The notes: generated by a model not told the origin, from the letters alone. Positions 1 to 10,382 are shown, counted from the first letter of the stretch. The stretch is DNA of 64,000 bases from JBKQHQ01 sp052148715 (GCA_052148715.1 JBKQHQ010000091.1:28563-92562); one strand, 5' to 3'. Translations and numbers: made by a program.

Positions 1-245
1 TCCTCGATCACCAGCTCGATCTTGCGGCCGGCGATGCCGCCCCCGGTGTTGAAGCGCTCGACTGCCCATTGCGTCGCGCGGGTTCCGTTCTCGCCGGGGG
101 CCGCGGCGATGCCGGAGCGCGGGGCGAGAATGCCGATCCGCACCGGCTTCGCTTGCGCAATTGCCGGGGCGAAGACTTCCCCGGTGGCCGACAAAGCGCC
201 GATCGCGGCGGCGGATTGCAGCAGGGTGCGACGTGAGATGGACAT
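1..245 (-). CDS. ABC transporter substrate-binding protein, N-terminal part (cut by window edge)
   Basis: The visible 81 residues start MSISRRTLLQSAA, a Tat-type twin-arginine signal, followed by a hydrophobic Ala-rich stretch and a mature start KPVRIGILAPRSG. That is the usual first beta strand of type I periplasmic ligand-binding folds (branched-chain amino acid or aromatic acid uptake). The next segment ends GGGIAGRKIELVIE, also typical of the family. The C-terminus lies outside the window. It is transcribed away from the GntR gene, and a palindromic operator-like site lies about 66 bp upstream of its ATG. Substrate unknown; the nearby UbiD/CoA-ligase genes suggest an aromatic or organic acid (inference). 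Confidence 0.8.
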   Translation of the reverse strand, partial: MSISRRTLLQSAAAIGALSATGEVFAPAIAQAKPVRIGILAPRSGIAAAPGENGTRATQWAVERFNTGGGIAGRKIELVIE

Positions 246-310
246 CGATTGCCTCCCTTGAGTTGTTGTTGCCAGGTCGCGTTACCGGGCCGATTTTTCT
301 CGTTGACTCA

Positions 311-320
311 TGATATATCA
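311..320. promoter_or_regulatory. Perfect palindrome TGATATATCA, candidate GntR/FCD operator
   Basis: This 10-bp perfect palindrome sits upstream of the substrate-binding protein gene. The 12-mer ATATATCAGCGG (313-324) recurs exactly, in reverse orientation, at 1654-1665 in front of the GntR gene. FCD-type GntR regulators bind short AT-rich palindromes. Sharing between the regulator's own upstream region and the transporter's is what a local regulon would show. The binding itself is inferred. Confidence 0.5.
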
Positions 321-352
321 GCGGCATGTCACCAACAAGCACAGACGCACGT

Positions 353-526
353 GTCATTCCGGCCCCGCCGAGGCGCGCGCACAACCGCCATCCCGGGCCT
401 CGTGCCCGGGACCCATCGCTCCACAAGCTCGACCGGGGAAATATTGGCGCGTGAGGCGCAGGCGGTGATCACTTGAAGCGCCAGCATTTGTTGCTTGATG
501 GATCCCGGGCACGAGGCCCGGGATGA
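353..526. repeat. Palindromic intergenic repeat element
   Basis: Two 28-bp arms (390-417 and 498-525) are inverted copies of each other with one mismatch. Each contains CCCGGGCCTCGTGCCCGGG or its complement. The spacer is 80 bp and the element is edged by GTCATTCC (353) and GGATGACG. Extragenic elements of this look are scattered in Hyphomicrobiales genomes. It fills most of the 246-552 gap; no gene is seen there. Confidence 0.7.
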
Positions 527-552
527 CGCAATTGCACGGCTCGCACCATGCC

Positions 553-852
553 TCAGCGCTTCTCGCGACGGCGCAGAAAAGCATCGATCTCGTCCCCGTT
601 GAGCGTCCAGTCTTGGTCGAGGTCGGCGACGATCTCTTTCATGAAGGGCTCGGACAGACCGACCGCGCGCTCCTTGTCGCCGAGGTAATCGAACAGAATC
701 GCCAGCGCCAACTGCTGCGGGCTCGCGCCTTCGTAGGTCCATTCGAAACCATATTTGGTAAAACGCTTGACCTCGTAGTGCTCGTCGAGGCGCTTGCCGT
801 CGACCGTGACCACCAGTCCGTCGATGGTACGTTTTCCCTCGTAGGTCTTCAT
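553..852 (-). CDS. DUF6166-type small protein
   Basis: A 99-residue soluble acidic protein starting MKTYEGKRTIDG, with VTVDG, FEWTYEGASPQQLALAIL and a C-terminal charged tail. The pattern (a short beta-rich N-terminus with YEG, then a helix LALAILFDYLGD) matches what I know of DUF6166, a family without assigned function found in proteobacteria and phages. Its ATG lies 4 nt from the stop of the GntR gene, so the two are probably co-transcribed on the minus strand. Confidence 0.7.
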   Translation of the reverse strand: MKTYEGKRTIDGLVVTVDGKRLDEHYEVKRFTKYGFEWTYEGASPQQLALAILFDYLGDKERAVGLSEPFMKEIVADLDQDWTLNGDEIDAFLRRREKR

Positions 853-855
853 GGT

Positions 856-1608
856 TCACACCGATACGGTTGCGCGCGTGAAACTCTCCACATAGTCCAT
901 CAGCTTGTCGCTTCCGCGCGCGGCGGCGTCCGTGTCGCCCTTGGCGATCGCGCGCGCCTGGTTGGCATGCAGCCGTGCGCAGAGCGGCAAGTCGGCCGCC
1001 TCCCGGTAGTGCATGTACCAGAAGCGACGCGACAGACCCTGCAAGAGCTTCATCGCGCGGGCGGCAAAATCGTTGTGGGCGGCTTCGACCATCAGCTGAT
1101 TGAGCTCGCGGTCGAGCCGCATGAAGGCGATGTCGTCGTTGGTCTTCGCCGCCGCGTCCATGCCACGCGCGATCTCGAGCAGCTTCTCCCGCTGCTCGCT
1201 CGTGGCACGCTCCGCGCCGGCACGGCTCAGCAGCCGTTCGAGCTCGCGGCGCACCTCGAGCAGCAGCAGTTGGTGCCGCGGGTTGAGGTCGGAGACCAGA
1301 ATGCCCTTGCGCGGAAGAATCGTCACCAATCCTTCGCGTGCCAGGCGCTGTAACGCCTCGCGGATCGGCGTGCGGCCGATGCCGCAGGTCGCCGAGAGCA
1401 TCTGCTCGGAGAGAATTTCGCCGGGCTTGAGCCGGAGCGTCACGATCTGCTCTTCGATCACCCGGTAGGCTTGCTCGGTCAGCGTCTCGGCCCGCTGGAC
1501 GGTTAAGGTCGCCAGGCGATCGCGCCGGGAGACGGACGTCGGCTTGTGCGATCCGCCCGTTCGGCCCACCCCCGTCTTGCGCAGCGCAACGCTCTTGGTT
1601 CTGACCAC
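856..1608 (-). CDS. GntR family transcriptional regulator with FCD domain
   Basis: The N-terminal winged helix-turn-helix includes LTEQAYRVIEEQIVTLRLKPG and GIGRTPIREALQRLAREGLV, the recognition helix signature of GntR proteins. The rest is an alpha-helical FCD effector domain with the RxxLExxL-like pattern and candidate metal ligands (LDRELNQLMVEAAHN, HANQARAI). The frame stays open up to 1695, but that would place the start across the operator-like site at 1654-1665. The GTG at 1608, preceded by GAAGAGG, is therefore preferred, giving about 250 residues. It probably represses the adjacent transporter and catabolic genes in response to an organic acid (inference). Confidence 0.85.
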   Translation of the reverse strand: MVRTKSVALRKTGVGRTGGSHKPTSVSRRDRLATLTVQRAETLTEQAYRVIEEQIVTLRLKPGEILSEQMLSATCGIGRTPIREALQRLAREGLVTILPRKGILVSDLNPRHQLLLLEVRRELERLLSRAGAERATSEQREKLLEIARGMDAAAKTNDDIAFMRLDRELNQLMVEAAHNDFAARAMKLLQGLSRRFWYMHYREAADLPLCARLHANQARAIAKGDTDAAARGSDKLMDYVESFTRATVSV

Positions 1609-1653
1609 GTCGCCGATGCCTCTTCGCCTCGCCGAGAATGCACGATTGCAAAA

Positions 1654-1665
1654 CCGCTGATATAT
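1654..1665. promoter_or_regulatory. Second copy of the GntR operator-like 12-mer
   Basis: CCGCTGATATAT is the exact reverse complement of 313-324. It is followed by GTGTCGTATATTACG, so an imperfect AT-rich dyad spans about 1658-1677. It lies between the divergently oriented GntR gene and the membrane protein gene at 1737, a good position for autoregulation and for controlling the plus-strand genes. Confidence 0.45.
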
Positions 1666-1736
1666 GTGTCGTATATTACGGACCCTGATTTTCACCCGTC
1701 AAGAGCAGGGTGGGCGATTGCGCAGGATCGCGAGCC

Positions 1737-2114
1737 ATGCCCCAAGATGCCGTGCTCCCCCTCGCCTTGTTCATGGCCCTGATGCTTTCCTGCTCGATGC
1801 ACGGCTTGGCCGCCAGCGGTCACTTTCCGAAGGAGCACCGGTCGGCGGCGCTGAGCGCGGGGGCCGGGCCGTTCGTCCTGTTCGGCTCTCTCCTGCTGTC
1901 GTTCCTATCACTTGCCACCGGCCTCATGCTCGCCGCCCGCATGATCCCCTGGTATGCCGCGGTGATCGGCGGCGGCGCCATGGTGCTGGCGGCGCCGCTG
2001 GTGCTGCAGTTGTTTTCCGACGCCACCGTCAATGGCCGCGTGGCGCTGATCGTGCTTTCCGGCGCCAGCGCGGTCTTGGCCGTGAGCTTGATCGGGATGG
2101 CGGGGCGCCTGTAG
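1737..2114 (+). CDS. Small integral membrane protein, function unknown
   Basis: 125 residues, almost all hydrophobic, with three or four predicted membrane spans (LPLALFMALMLSCSMHGLAA; PFVLFGSLLLSFLSLATGL; WYAAVIGGGAMVLAAPLVLQ; VALIVLSGASAVLAVSLIG). The ATG at 1737 is chosen because an upstream in-frame GTG-type start would add only a charged nonapeptide. I do not recognise a family. It is the first plus-strand gene downstream of the GntR operator-like site and may lead a short unit with the next membrane protein. Confidence 0.55.
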   Translation: MPQDAVLPLALFMALMLSCSMHGLAASGHFPKEHRSAALSAGAGPFVLFGSLLLSFLSLATGLMLAARMIPWYAAVIGGGAMVLAAPLVLQLFSDATVNGRVALIVLSGASAVLAVSLIGMAGRL

Positions 2115-2216
2115 CGCGGAGTAGCCCATGTCGCCATAGCCGGCTGCATTCGGCGTCTCACCGATGACCGGCGCATCCGGCACTATCGTCGGGTCGACGA
2201 AAGCAACGGGGCTCCC

Positions 2217-2933
2217 ATGAACGATCTTAAGATGTCTCACTGCACAGGTGCGTTTGGAATAGCAAGCGTCGTCCTGTGGCTGAGCCAATTCCCGCTGTAC
2301 ATGATGGGGAATCCGCCGTCCGTCTACGACGGCGCGGCATTCGGTCAACACCTCTTGAGCATCAAGAGTATCGCCTTCACGCGGATCCTGCTCGACCAAG
2401 GCGTTTATGTTACCATGATGGTGTTTGCGGCAGGCTTCCGCCACCTGATCCGGAAGGCGCGGCCGGACCATGAATGGGTTGGCACGTTGGTCTTCGGCGC
2501 CGCCCTGGTCTGGTTGGCGGTCACGCTCGTTGCCGACGGGCTCGAAGGCGGCGCGGTTCTCGACGCCCTGAGCGGCAAGGCCGATTCTTCGGCAGTGAGA
2601 GCTTTGATCGAGGGGACGCTGCTGATCTATAATGGCTCGACGGCCTTCGTGATCACCGGACTATTTCTCGCCTCCGCAGGTTACGCGACATTCGCCACGG
2701 GCGTGCTCCCCAGATGGACCGGGGTCGTCGCCTATGTCGGCGCTGCACTCTGTGTCGCGTGCGTTCCCGCAATGTACGGCGGCGCGGTCAACTACGGCGG
2801 TTTCTACAATGCGGGCGGATGGGGGCCGGCTCTCATCGCCAACTTCCCGCCGGCGATCTGGTTCTTGATCGTTAGCATCGTGATGATCCGGAAGCGGGAA
2901 GCCCTTCCCTTCGCGAGGAATTCATTGCCATGA
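2217..2933 (+). CDS. Multi-span membrane protein, function unknown
   Basis: 238 residues with about six hydrophobic segments (FGIASVVLWLSQFPLYMMG, TRILLDQGVYVTMMVFAAGF, TLVFGAALVWLAVTLVADG, GSTAFVITGLFLASAGYATF, VVAYVGAALCVACVPAMYGG, PPAIWFLIVSIVMI). The arrangement resembles small uncharacterised DUF4386-like membrane proteins, but the family assignment is weak. Its stop overlaps the start of the Gfo/Idh/MocA gene by 4 nt (ATGA), so the two are translationally coupled. Confidence 0.75.
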   Translation: MNDLKMSHCTGAFGIASVVLWLSQFPLYMMGNPPSVYDGAAFGQHLLSIKSIAFTRILLDQGVYVTMMVFAAGFRHLIRKARPDHEWVGTLVFGAALVWLAVTLVADGLEGGAVLDALSGKADSSAVRALIEGTLLIYNGSTAFVITGLFLASAGYATFATGVLPRWTGVVAYVGAALCVACVPAMYGGAVNYGGFYNAGGWGPALIANFPPAIWFLIVSIVMIRKREALPFARNSLP

Positions 2934-3916
2934 TCACCTGCGCCTTGGTTGGATATGGTTGGTGGGGTCGCACCATCACCAGCCGCATCGCGGGATCCGA
3001 GCAAATCAGGATCCGCACCGTGGTGGATCGCGCCGACGCGGCCCGACAGGACGCCGGCGCCGCGGGCTTCGGGGTCTGTGAGGACCTGGGCGACGCGCTC
3101 AACGATCCGGTGATCAACGCGGTCATCGTGGCAACCCCGCACTCGCTGCACGAGGCGCAGGTCGTTGCCGCGGCGCAGGCCGGCAAGCACGTTTTTTGCG
3201 AGAAGCCGCTCGGCTTGACCTTTGCCAGCGCGGAGCGATCGGTCGTCGCTTGCCGCGCCGCCGGCGTGCGGTTGGGGATCGGTCACGAGCGGCGGTTCGA
3301 GCCGGCTATCGAGCGGCTGGCGCGGCTCGTGCGCGGCGGACAACTCGGAAAAGTCTTGCACGCCGAGGCCGATTTCAGCCACGACCTGATCGCCCGCCTA
3401 CCCGATGACAATTGGCGCAATGATCCGCGCGAATGTCCGGCCGGCGCCATGACCGGCAGCGGCATCCATCTCACCGACCTGCTGATCTGGATGTTCGGAC
3501 GCGCCGACAGCGTATCCGCCGTGACCGTGCGCGTAGCCGGCCGGGACGTGGGCACGAGCGCCCAACTGCGCTTCGTGAGCGGCGTGACCGCCTCGATCGG
3601 TGCCATTCTGGCGACGCCGCTCTACATCCGCTGCCGCGTCTTCGGCACCGAGGCCTGGGCCGAGGTCGTGAACGAGGCGCATCCGGATTCGCCGAGCGGC
3701 GTGACGCGCCTCGTGCAGACACGCTCCGGCGAGGCGGCGACCGTCGAGGAATTCGCCTGGACGGATACGATCAAGGCCAACCTCGAGGCCTTTGCGGCCG
3801 CGGTCGAAGGCCGCGGCGAGTACCGTTTCGCGGAAATGGAGCTCGTGCACAATATCGAGTTGCTCGAAGCGATCACGACTTCGGCCAACGACCGTCAGAC
3901 GATATTCATGCGTTAA
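2930..3916 (+). CDS. Gfo/Idh/MocA family NAD(P)-dependent oxidoreductase
   Basis: The 328-residue protein begins with a Rossmann fold (ALVGYGWWGRTITSRIAG, a variant GxGxxG). The family hallmark EKPLGLT follows at about residue 92, in the loop carrying the conserved Glu-Lys-Pro. The C-terminal alpha/beta domain includes GSGIHLTDLLIWMFG, with the active-site His. Such enzymes oxidise or reduce sugars, inositols and related cyclic compounds with NAD(P)H; the substrate here is unknown. It overlaps the upstream membrane protein gene by 4 nt and is followed 116 nt later by the UbiD-family gene. Confidence 0.9.
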   Translation: MITCALVGYGWWGRTITSRIAGSEQIRIRTVVDRADAARQDAGAAGFGVCEDLGDALNDPVINAVIVATPHSLHEAQVVAAAQAGKHVFCEKPLGLTFASAERSVVACRAAGVRLGIGHERRFEPAIERLARLVRGGQLGKVLHAEADFSHDLIARLPDDNWRNDPRECPAGAMTGSGIHLTDLLIWMFGRADSVSAVTVRVAGRDVGTSAQLRFVSGVTASIGAILATPLYIRCRVFGTEAWAEVVNEAHPDSPSGVTRLVQTRSGEAATVEEFAWTDTIKANLEAFAAAVEGRGEYRFAEMELVHNIELLEAITTSANDRQTIFMR

Positions 3917-4032
3917 GCGGGCGAACAGAAACCCCCCACCGCCCTATCCGGTACGGCCCTGCGCCTCTATGATTATCGCGCCGACCGACGCGCGGGCAGC
4001 CCTCACCGCAGCGGTCGAATTCAGGTGCTCAA

Positions 4033-5469
4033 ATGACCCTAACAGCCAAGCGGGCTGACGCTGCCAAGTCGCCGAAGGATGCCGAGGGATCGCGCCCGAT
4101 CACGAGCCTGCGCGCGTGGCTCGCGCATTTGGCGGCGCGCGATCGATTGGCGCTCGCCCGCCCGGGCGTCAATCTGCGGTTCGAGCTTGCGGCGATCGCC
4201 AAGCGGCTGGACGGAACGAAGGCGACGTTCTTTCCGGCGCCGGCGGGACATACCACACCGGTCATCTCGGGGCTGGTCTCCGATCGCACCTGGATCAGCG
4301 AGGCCATGGGCGTGACGCCCGATCGACTGCTGCAACGCTTCCAGCAGGCGGCGGCCGAGCCATTGCCCTGGCGCGAGGTCGGCAAGGCCCCGGCGCAGGC
4401 GGTGGTGACCCGCGAGCCCGATCTGGCGCGGCTGCTGCCCATCCCTACCCACAACGAATTCGACAACGGCCCCTACATCACGGCCGGCCTGCTGATCGCC
4501 CGCAATCCGCGCAGCGGCATTCAGAACGTCACCATCCACCGGCTGCAGCTGACCGGCCGCAATCGCCTCGGCGTGCTGCTGTTGCCACGGCACACCTTGA
4601 ACTTTCAGCAAGCCGCCGAGCAGGAAGGCCACGATCTGCCGGTCGCCATCGTGGTCGGGGTCGATCCGCTGACGCTCCTCGCCTCCCAGGCGATCCTGCC
4701 GATCGACCGCGACGAGCTCGAGGTCGCCGGCGCGTTGCAGGGCCGCGCGCTGCCGGTGGTGAAATGCATCACCAACGACGTCCGCGTTCCCGCCGAGGCG
4801 GAGATCGTGCTGGAAGGACGCCTGCTCGCACGGGTGCGCGAGCCCGAGGGCCCGTTCGGTGAATTCCCGCAATATTACGGCGAGCGCGCCGATCAGCACG
4901 TGGTCGAGATCGACGCGGTCACGCAGCGGACGCACCCGCTGTTCCACACCATCGTCGGCGGCGGCCTCGAGCACCTCCTGCTCGGCGCCATTCCGCGCGA
5001 GGCGACGATGCTGGCACACCTGCAGCGAAGTTTTCCGGGCGTGCTGGACGTGCATCTCTCGCGCGGCGGGGTCTGCCGCTATCATCTCTATGTCAAGCTC
5101 AAGAAGCGCAGCGAAGGCGAAGCCAAGAACGTCATGCTCGGCGCCTTCGCGGGCCATTACGACATCAAGCATGTCATCGTCGTCGACGACGACGTGGACA
5201 TCCATGATCCGGCCGAGGTCGAATGGGCGGTGGCAACGCGCGCGCAGGCCGACCGCGACGTTGTGATCGTCCCCAATGCACAAGGCTCGAAGCTCGATCC
5301 CTCGACCCGCGGGGGGGTCGGCGCCAAGATGGGCATCGACGCCACGGTGCCGCTCGATGCGCCGGAGTTCCGCTACCGGCGCATCCGCGTTCCCGGCGAG
5401 GAGAGCGTCGATCTTGCAGCCGTGCTCGAAGCGCAAGCGGACGGCTGGCGTCAATACGCGCCCGAGTAA
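4033..5469 (+). CDS. UbiD family (prenylated-FMN) decarboxylase
   Basis: 478 residues, normal for UbiD-like enzymes. The signature REPEGPFGEFPQYYG (about residues 269-283) carries the Glu residues of the catalytic region. The TIHRLQLTGRNRLGV segment matches the arginine-bearing flavin-binding strand of the family. C-terminal KLDPSTRGGVGAKMGIDAT is also typical. UbiD enzymes use prenylated FMN to decarboxylate or carboxylate aromatic or unsaturated acids. No UbiX-type prenyltransferase is seen in the window, so cofactor must come from elsewhere. Only 3 nt separate it from the ligase gene, implying one operon. Confidence 0.9.
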   Translation: MTLTAKRADAAKSPKDAEGSRPITSLRAWLAHLAARDRLALARPGVNLRFELAAIAKRLDGTKATFFPAPAGHTTPVISGLVSDRTWISEAMGVTPDRLLQRFQQAAAEPLPWREVGKAPAQAVVTREPDLARLLPIPTHNEFDNGPYITAGLLIARNPRSGIQNVTIHRLQLTGRNRLGVLLLPRHTLNFQQAAEQEGHDLPVAIVVGVDPLTLLASQAILPIDRDELEVAGALQGRALPVVKCITNDVRVPAEAEIVLEGRLLARVREPEGPFGEFPQYYGERADQHVVEIDAVTQRTHPLFHTIVGGGLEHLLLGAIPREATMLAHLQRSFPGVLDVHLSRGGVCRYHLYVKLKKRSEGEAKNVMLGAFAGHYDIKHVIVVDDDVDIHDPAEVEWAVATRAQADRDVVIVPNAQGSKLDPSTRGGVGAKMGIDATVPLDAPEFRYRRIRVPGEESVDLAAVLEAQADGWRQYAPE

Positions 5470-5472
5470 GGC

Positions 5473-7023
<1,551 letters not shown>

Positions 7024-7235
7024 CCGGGTGCCTCAGCCGCCAATCGGTTTGGAGGCCTCGGGCTTGTGCGGTGGACCGTGTGTGTCACACTGACAGCACT
7101 GGACGCCCAGCAGTCGGATCGTCGCATGATGACGCAAGGCTGCCGCTTACTGCACTACCAATCTGTTGGGCGCTTCCTCAGGAGCAACCGGCTTCGATCG
7201 TGCAGCAGGTTCGGCGCGATATCAGGAGGATGCAG

Positions 7236-7526
7236 ATGAAAAGGCTTATTCTTGCTCTCGCCGCGAGCGCGAGCTTGAGCGTCGTGGCCGTCCCCGCCCA
7301 CGCGCAATTCGGTAGCGGGGCCTATGGCGGATACGACGGCGGCCCGGTGTATAGCGGCTATGAAGGGTACGGCTACCGTGGGTACAACGGTGACTACGGG
7401 TATGGCCTCTACGGCGGTGGCGCCTTCGGCAGAACTGATCCAGAGTATTTGGACCACGGCGACTGGCGGTCGCGTCGCTATTGGCGCCGCCCCTATTACC
7501 GGCGTGACGGCTACTATCCGAACTGA
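7236..7526 (+). CDS. Small secreted Gly/Tyr-rich protein
   Basis: 96 residues. A clear signal peptide (MKRLILALAASASLSVVAVPAHA, cleavage after AHA) is followed by a Gly/Tyr-rich stretch with repeated YGG/YEG/YNG units, then an Arg/Tyr-rich tail ending RRDGYYPN. AGGAGG at 7224-7229 is 6 nt before the ATG at 7236, which decides the start over the ATG at 7230. Low-complexity periplasmic or surface proteins like this are common in Hyphomicrobiales; function unknown. A terminator-like hairpin follows. Confidence 0.7.
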   Translation: MKRLILALAASASLSVVAVPAHAQFGSGAYGGYDGGPVYSGYEGYGYRGYNGDYGYGLYGGGAFGRTDPEYLDHGDWRSRRYWRRPYYRRDGYYPN

Positions 7527-7548
7527 GCCGGCGAACGTCACGCGGAAT

Positions 7549-7577
7549 GGGCTCCCCTCCGCTGGGTGGCCCTTTTT
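7549..7577 (+). terminator. Probable rho-independent terminator
   Basis: GGGCTCCC (7549-7556) can pair, with a bulge, with GGGTGGCCC (7564-7572). TTTTT (7573-7577) follows at once. It stands 23 nt after the stop of the Gly/Tyr-rich gene and faces a convergent gene. Confidence 0.5.
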
Positions 7578-7614
7578 CTCGGCGATGGACGCGCCGGCCT
7601 GAACGGCTCGGCAA

Positions 7615-7635
7615 CCGATCTATCCGATAGATCGG
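7615..7635 (-). terminator. Palindromic hairpin after the Cys/Met-enzyme gene
   Basis: CCGATCTATC-C-GATAGATCGG is a perfect 10-bp dyad around one base, able to form an 8-bp stem with a 5-nt loop. It lies 6 nt beyond the stop codon of the minus-strand gene. There is no T run, so a terminator role is uncertain; transcript protection is an alternative. Confidence 0.35.
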
Positions 7636-7641
7636 CGATGC

Positions 7642-8919
7642 CTATCCGAGGGCCTGCGCCATATCCGCAATGAGATCGTCGGGGTGTTCAATCCCGATCG
7701 ATATGCGGATCAAAGCCGGCGTTATGCCGATCTCGCGGCGCGCCTCCTCGGTGAGCCCGGAATGCACGGTCGTCGCCGGGTGGCAGGCCAACGACTCCGT
7801 CCCGCCGAGGCTGACCGCCAGCTTGATCACTTGCAGCCGATTGAGAAAGGCGAAAGCCTCCGGCTGTTGTCCTTTGATCTCAAACGAGAAGGTCGAGCCG
7901 GCGGAGCCGGATTGCCGCTCCATCAGCTGGCGCGTCCGATCACCGCGGGGAAGCAGCGTCGGATAGTGCACCCGCGCGACCTTCGGATGCCCGGCCAAAA
8001 ATTCCGCGACCTTGGCGGCATTGGCGGCCGCCCGCTCCATGCGAAGCGACAGCGTCTCCAGCGAACGGCTCAACATCCAGCAGGAATGCGGATCAAGCTG
8101 CGTGCCGATGGCGCCGCGCAAGGCGCGGATCGGATTGAGGTCGGCGTATGAACCAATGACCGCACCGCCGATCAGATCGCTATGACCGCCCACGTACTTC
8201 GTCAGCGAATAGATCGACAAATCGGCGCCGTGCGCCAGCGGCGACTGGAATACCGGGCCCAGCAGCGTGTTGTCGCAGGCGATGATCGGCCGCGAGCCTT
8301 GCTTGGCGCCCATCTCCTCGGCGATCCGCCGAACCAGCGCGATATCGACAAGACTGTTCATCGGGTTCGACGGCGTCTCGACGAAGATCATGGCCACGCG
8401 ACCTCGACCGATCGCGCGCTCCGCCGCCGCACGAATACCGCTCTCGCTGAGGCCGTCGGTGAAGCCGATCGCTCGAATGTCGAATGGCGTCAGCGTCTTG
8501 CCGATCAGAACCTCGGTGCCGCCGTAGAGCGGCCGGCTGTGCAGGATCGCCTCGCCCGGTCTGACGTAGGCAAGGATCGCGGTGGCAATCGCCGACATGC
8601 CGGAAGAGAACACCAGAGCGCCTTCGGCGTTCTCATAGACGGCAAGCCGATCCTCGACGATCTCGAGGTTCGGGTGATTGAAGCGGGAATAGACCAGCCC
8701 CGATGGTCCCTCCGCGGGCGGCTCCCGACGACCTGCCGAATAGTCGAAATAGTCGCGCCCCTCCTCCGCGGTTCGGAACACGAAGGTCGAGGTCAAGAAG
8801 ACCGGCGGTTTAACCGAACCCTCGGAGAGCGCGGGATCGTAGCCGTAGCCAAGCATCAATGTTTCAGGCTTTAACACATGATTGCCGATGCGGACCTTGT
8901 GATATCGCGTGCTGCTCAT
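7642..8919 (-). CDS. Cystathionine gamma-synthase family PLP enzyme (Cys/Met metabolism)
   Basis: 425 residues of the trans-sulfuration fold-type I family. YSRFNHPN (77-84) and SSGMSAI (105-111) bind cofactor phosphate, ETPSNP (181-186) follows, and the PLP lysine is K241 in SLTKYVGGHSD. The N-terminal MLGYGYDPALSEGSVKPPVFLTSTF is typical of a subgroup whose reaction (gamma-synthase, gamma-lyase or O-acetylhomoserine sulfhydrylase) cannot be set by motifs alone. It stands alone on the minus strand with a palindromic hairpin behind it; no met regulatory site was recognised upstream. Confidence 0.9.
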   Translation of the reverse strand: MSSTRYHKVRIGNHVLKPETLMLGYGYDPALSEGSVKPPVFLTSTFVFRTAEEGRDYFDYSAGRREPPAEGPSGLVYSRFNHPNLEIVEDRLAVYENAEGALVFSSGMSAIATAILAYVRPGEAILHSRPLYGGTEVLIGKTLTPFDIRAIGFTDGLSESGIRAAAERAIGRGRVAMIFVETPSNPMNSLVDIALVRRIAEEMGAKQGSRPIIACDNTLLGPVFQSPLAHGADLSIYSLTKYVGGHSDLIGGAVIGSYADLNPIRALRGAIGTQLDPHSCWMLSRSLETLSLRMERAAANAAKVAEFLAGHPKVARVHYPTLLPRGDRTRQLMERQSGSAGSTFSFEIKGQQPEAFAFLNRLQVIKLAVSLGGTESLACHPATTVHSGLTEEARREIGITPALIRISIGIEHPDDLIADMAQALG

Positions 8920-9197
8920 CGTCGTCCTCTCGGTTACACCGCCACTCTCGGCCCCCGTCGTTCAACGCGGCGGGCGGACGCAACGCTGATCAACCGGTCT
9001 TGGCGCCTCACGGCTGCGCGCGCCCATTCGTCCAGATCGATTGCGCTCGAAGGGGGACTGCATGGTCGACCGGCTTGTTGCCCGTCTCCAGCCCGGCCTT
9101 CGATATACGTGATCGGTCCTGCTATGGACAGCGCCGCGCGCACCGTCTCGTCTTGATTCGGCCGCGACCGCCCCACGGGAGGGACCCGGCATTGCCT

Positions 9198-10382
9198 ATG
9201 CAGGAGCGCGTGTTCATTGCGGGAGCCGGTCCGGTTGGACTCGTGGCCGCGGCAAATCTGGTGCGCAAGGGCGTGCCGGTGACGGTGCTCGAAGCCGGGG
9301 CCGAACTCAGACAAGAGTCGCGCGCGTCAACTTTTCACCCGCCGACATTGGACATGCTGGGGGAGCTCGGCGCCGCCGAGGAATTGATCGCGCAGGGCCT
9401 GATCGCACCGCGGTTTCAATACCGCTCGCGGGCCGACGGCGTGCTGGCGCAATTCGACTTCGGCGCGATCGCCGACGCCACGCAACACCCCTATCGCGTG
9501 CAGTGCGAGCAATCGAAGCTGACACAGATTCTCTACGCCGCGCTGCGCGACAACGCTTCCTTCCGGCTGCAGTTCGGCTGCCGGGTGCAGGATGTGGCGG
9601 AGGACGGCGACGGCATCCATGTAACGGTCGATGAGGGCGGGCAGCAAAGAACTCATAGCGGCCGCTTTCTGATCGGCGCCGACGGCGCGCGCAGCGAGGT
9701 CCGGCGCGCGCTCGGTGTCGAATTTGCAGGGTTCACGTGGCCGGAACGTTTCCTCGTGGTCAGCACCCCGTTCGATTTCCATGCCGCCATCCCCGATCTC
9801 ACCGCGGTGAACTATGTCGTCGCCGATGCGGCACGCTGGCATTTTCTGCTGCAGATTCCCGGCCTGTGGCGAATCATGTTTCCGATCGCGGAGAACGAAA
9901 GCGATGAGCTCGCGTTAAGCCGCGCGTTCGCGCAATCGCTCATGGCTAGCATCGTCCCGGGCGTATCGCGCTATGACATCGCGCACGTCACGCTCTATCG
10001 CGTGCACCAGCGCGTGGCGAAAACCTTTCGCCGCGGGCGCGCCTTCCTGGTCGGCGACGCCGCGCATATCAACAACCCGCTGGGCGGAATGGGCATGAAT
10101 GGCGGAATTCACGACGCCATGAACCTGACGAGCCGCCTCGCCGCGGTCTGGCATGGGAAGGAATCCGCGGCCGAGCTCGACCGCTTCGATCGGCAGCGCC
10201 GGCTGGTGACGCTCGAGTACATTGAGACGCAATCGATTGCGAATAAGCGCAACCTTGAATCCGCGGCGCCGGAATTCAGGCGCACGCTGCAACATATCAC
10301 CGCGGACGCGTGCCGCACCTACGAATACCTGTTGCGGGTGTCGATGATCGCGAGCCTTGCGCGCGCGCAGGAGCTCGGGTGA
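9198..10382 (+). CDS. FAD-dependent aromatic-ring monooxygenase (PHBH-like)
   Basis: 394 residues. The N-terminal FAD-binding GxGxxG motif is IAGAGPVGLVAAANLVRKG, ending with the ribose-binding Glu of VLEAG. The DG motif is IGADGARSEVRRALG near residue 160. The GD motif is FLVGDAAHINNPLGGMGMNGG near residue 290. This set defines class A flavoprotein monooxygenases that hydroxylate phenolic rings with NAD(P)H. The ATG at 9198 is chosen because the nucleotide-binding strand begins six residues later; upstream codons in the same frame do not look like protein. Substrate unknown. Confidence 0.88.
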   Translation: MQERVFIAGAGPVGLVAAANLVRKGVPVTVLEAGAELRQESRASTFHPPTLDMLGELGAAEELIAQGLIAPRFQYRSRADGVLAQFDFGAIADATQHPYRVQCEQSKLTQILYAALRDNASFRLQFGCRVQDVAEDGDGIHVTVDEGGQQRTHSGRFLIGADGARSEVRRALGVEFAGFTWPERFLVVSTPFDFHAAIPDLTAVNYVVADAARWHFLLQIPGLWRIMFPIAENESDELALSRAFAQSLMASIVPGVSRYDIAHVTLYRVHQRVAKTFRRGRAFLVGDAAHINNPLGGMGMNGGIHDAMNLTSRLAAVWHGKESAAELDRFDRQRRLVTLEYIETQSIANKRNLESAAPEFRRTLQHITADACRTYEYLLRVSMIASLARAQELG

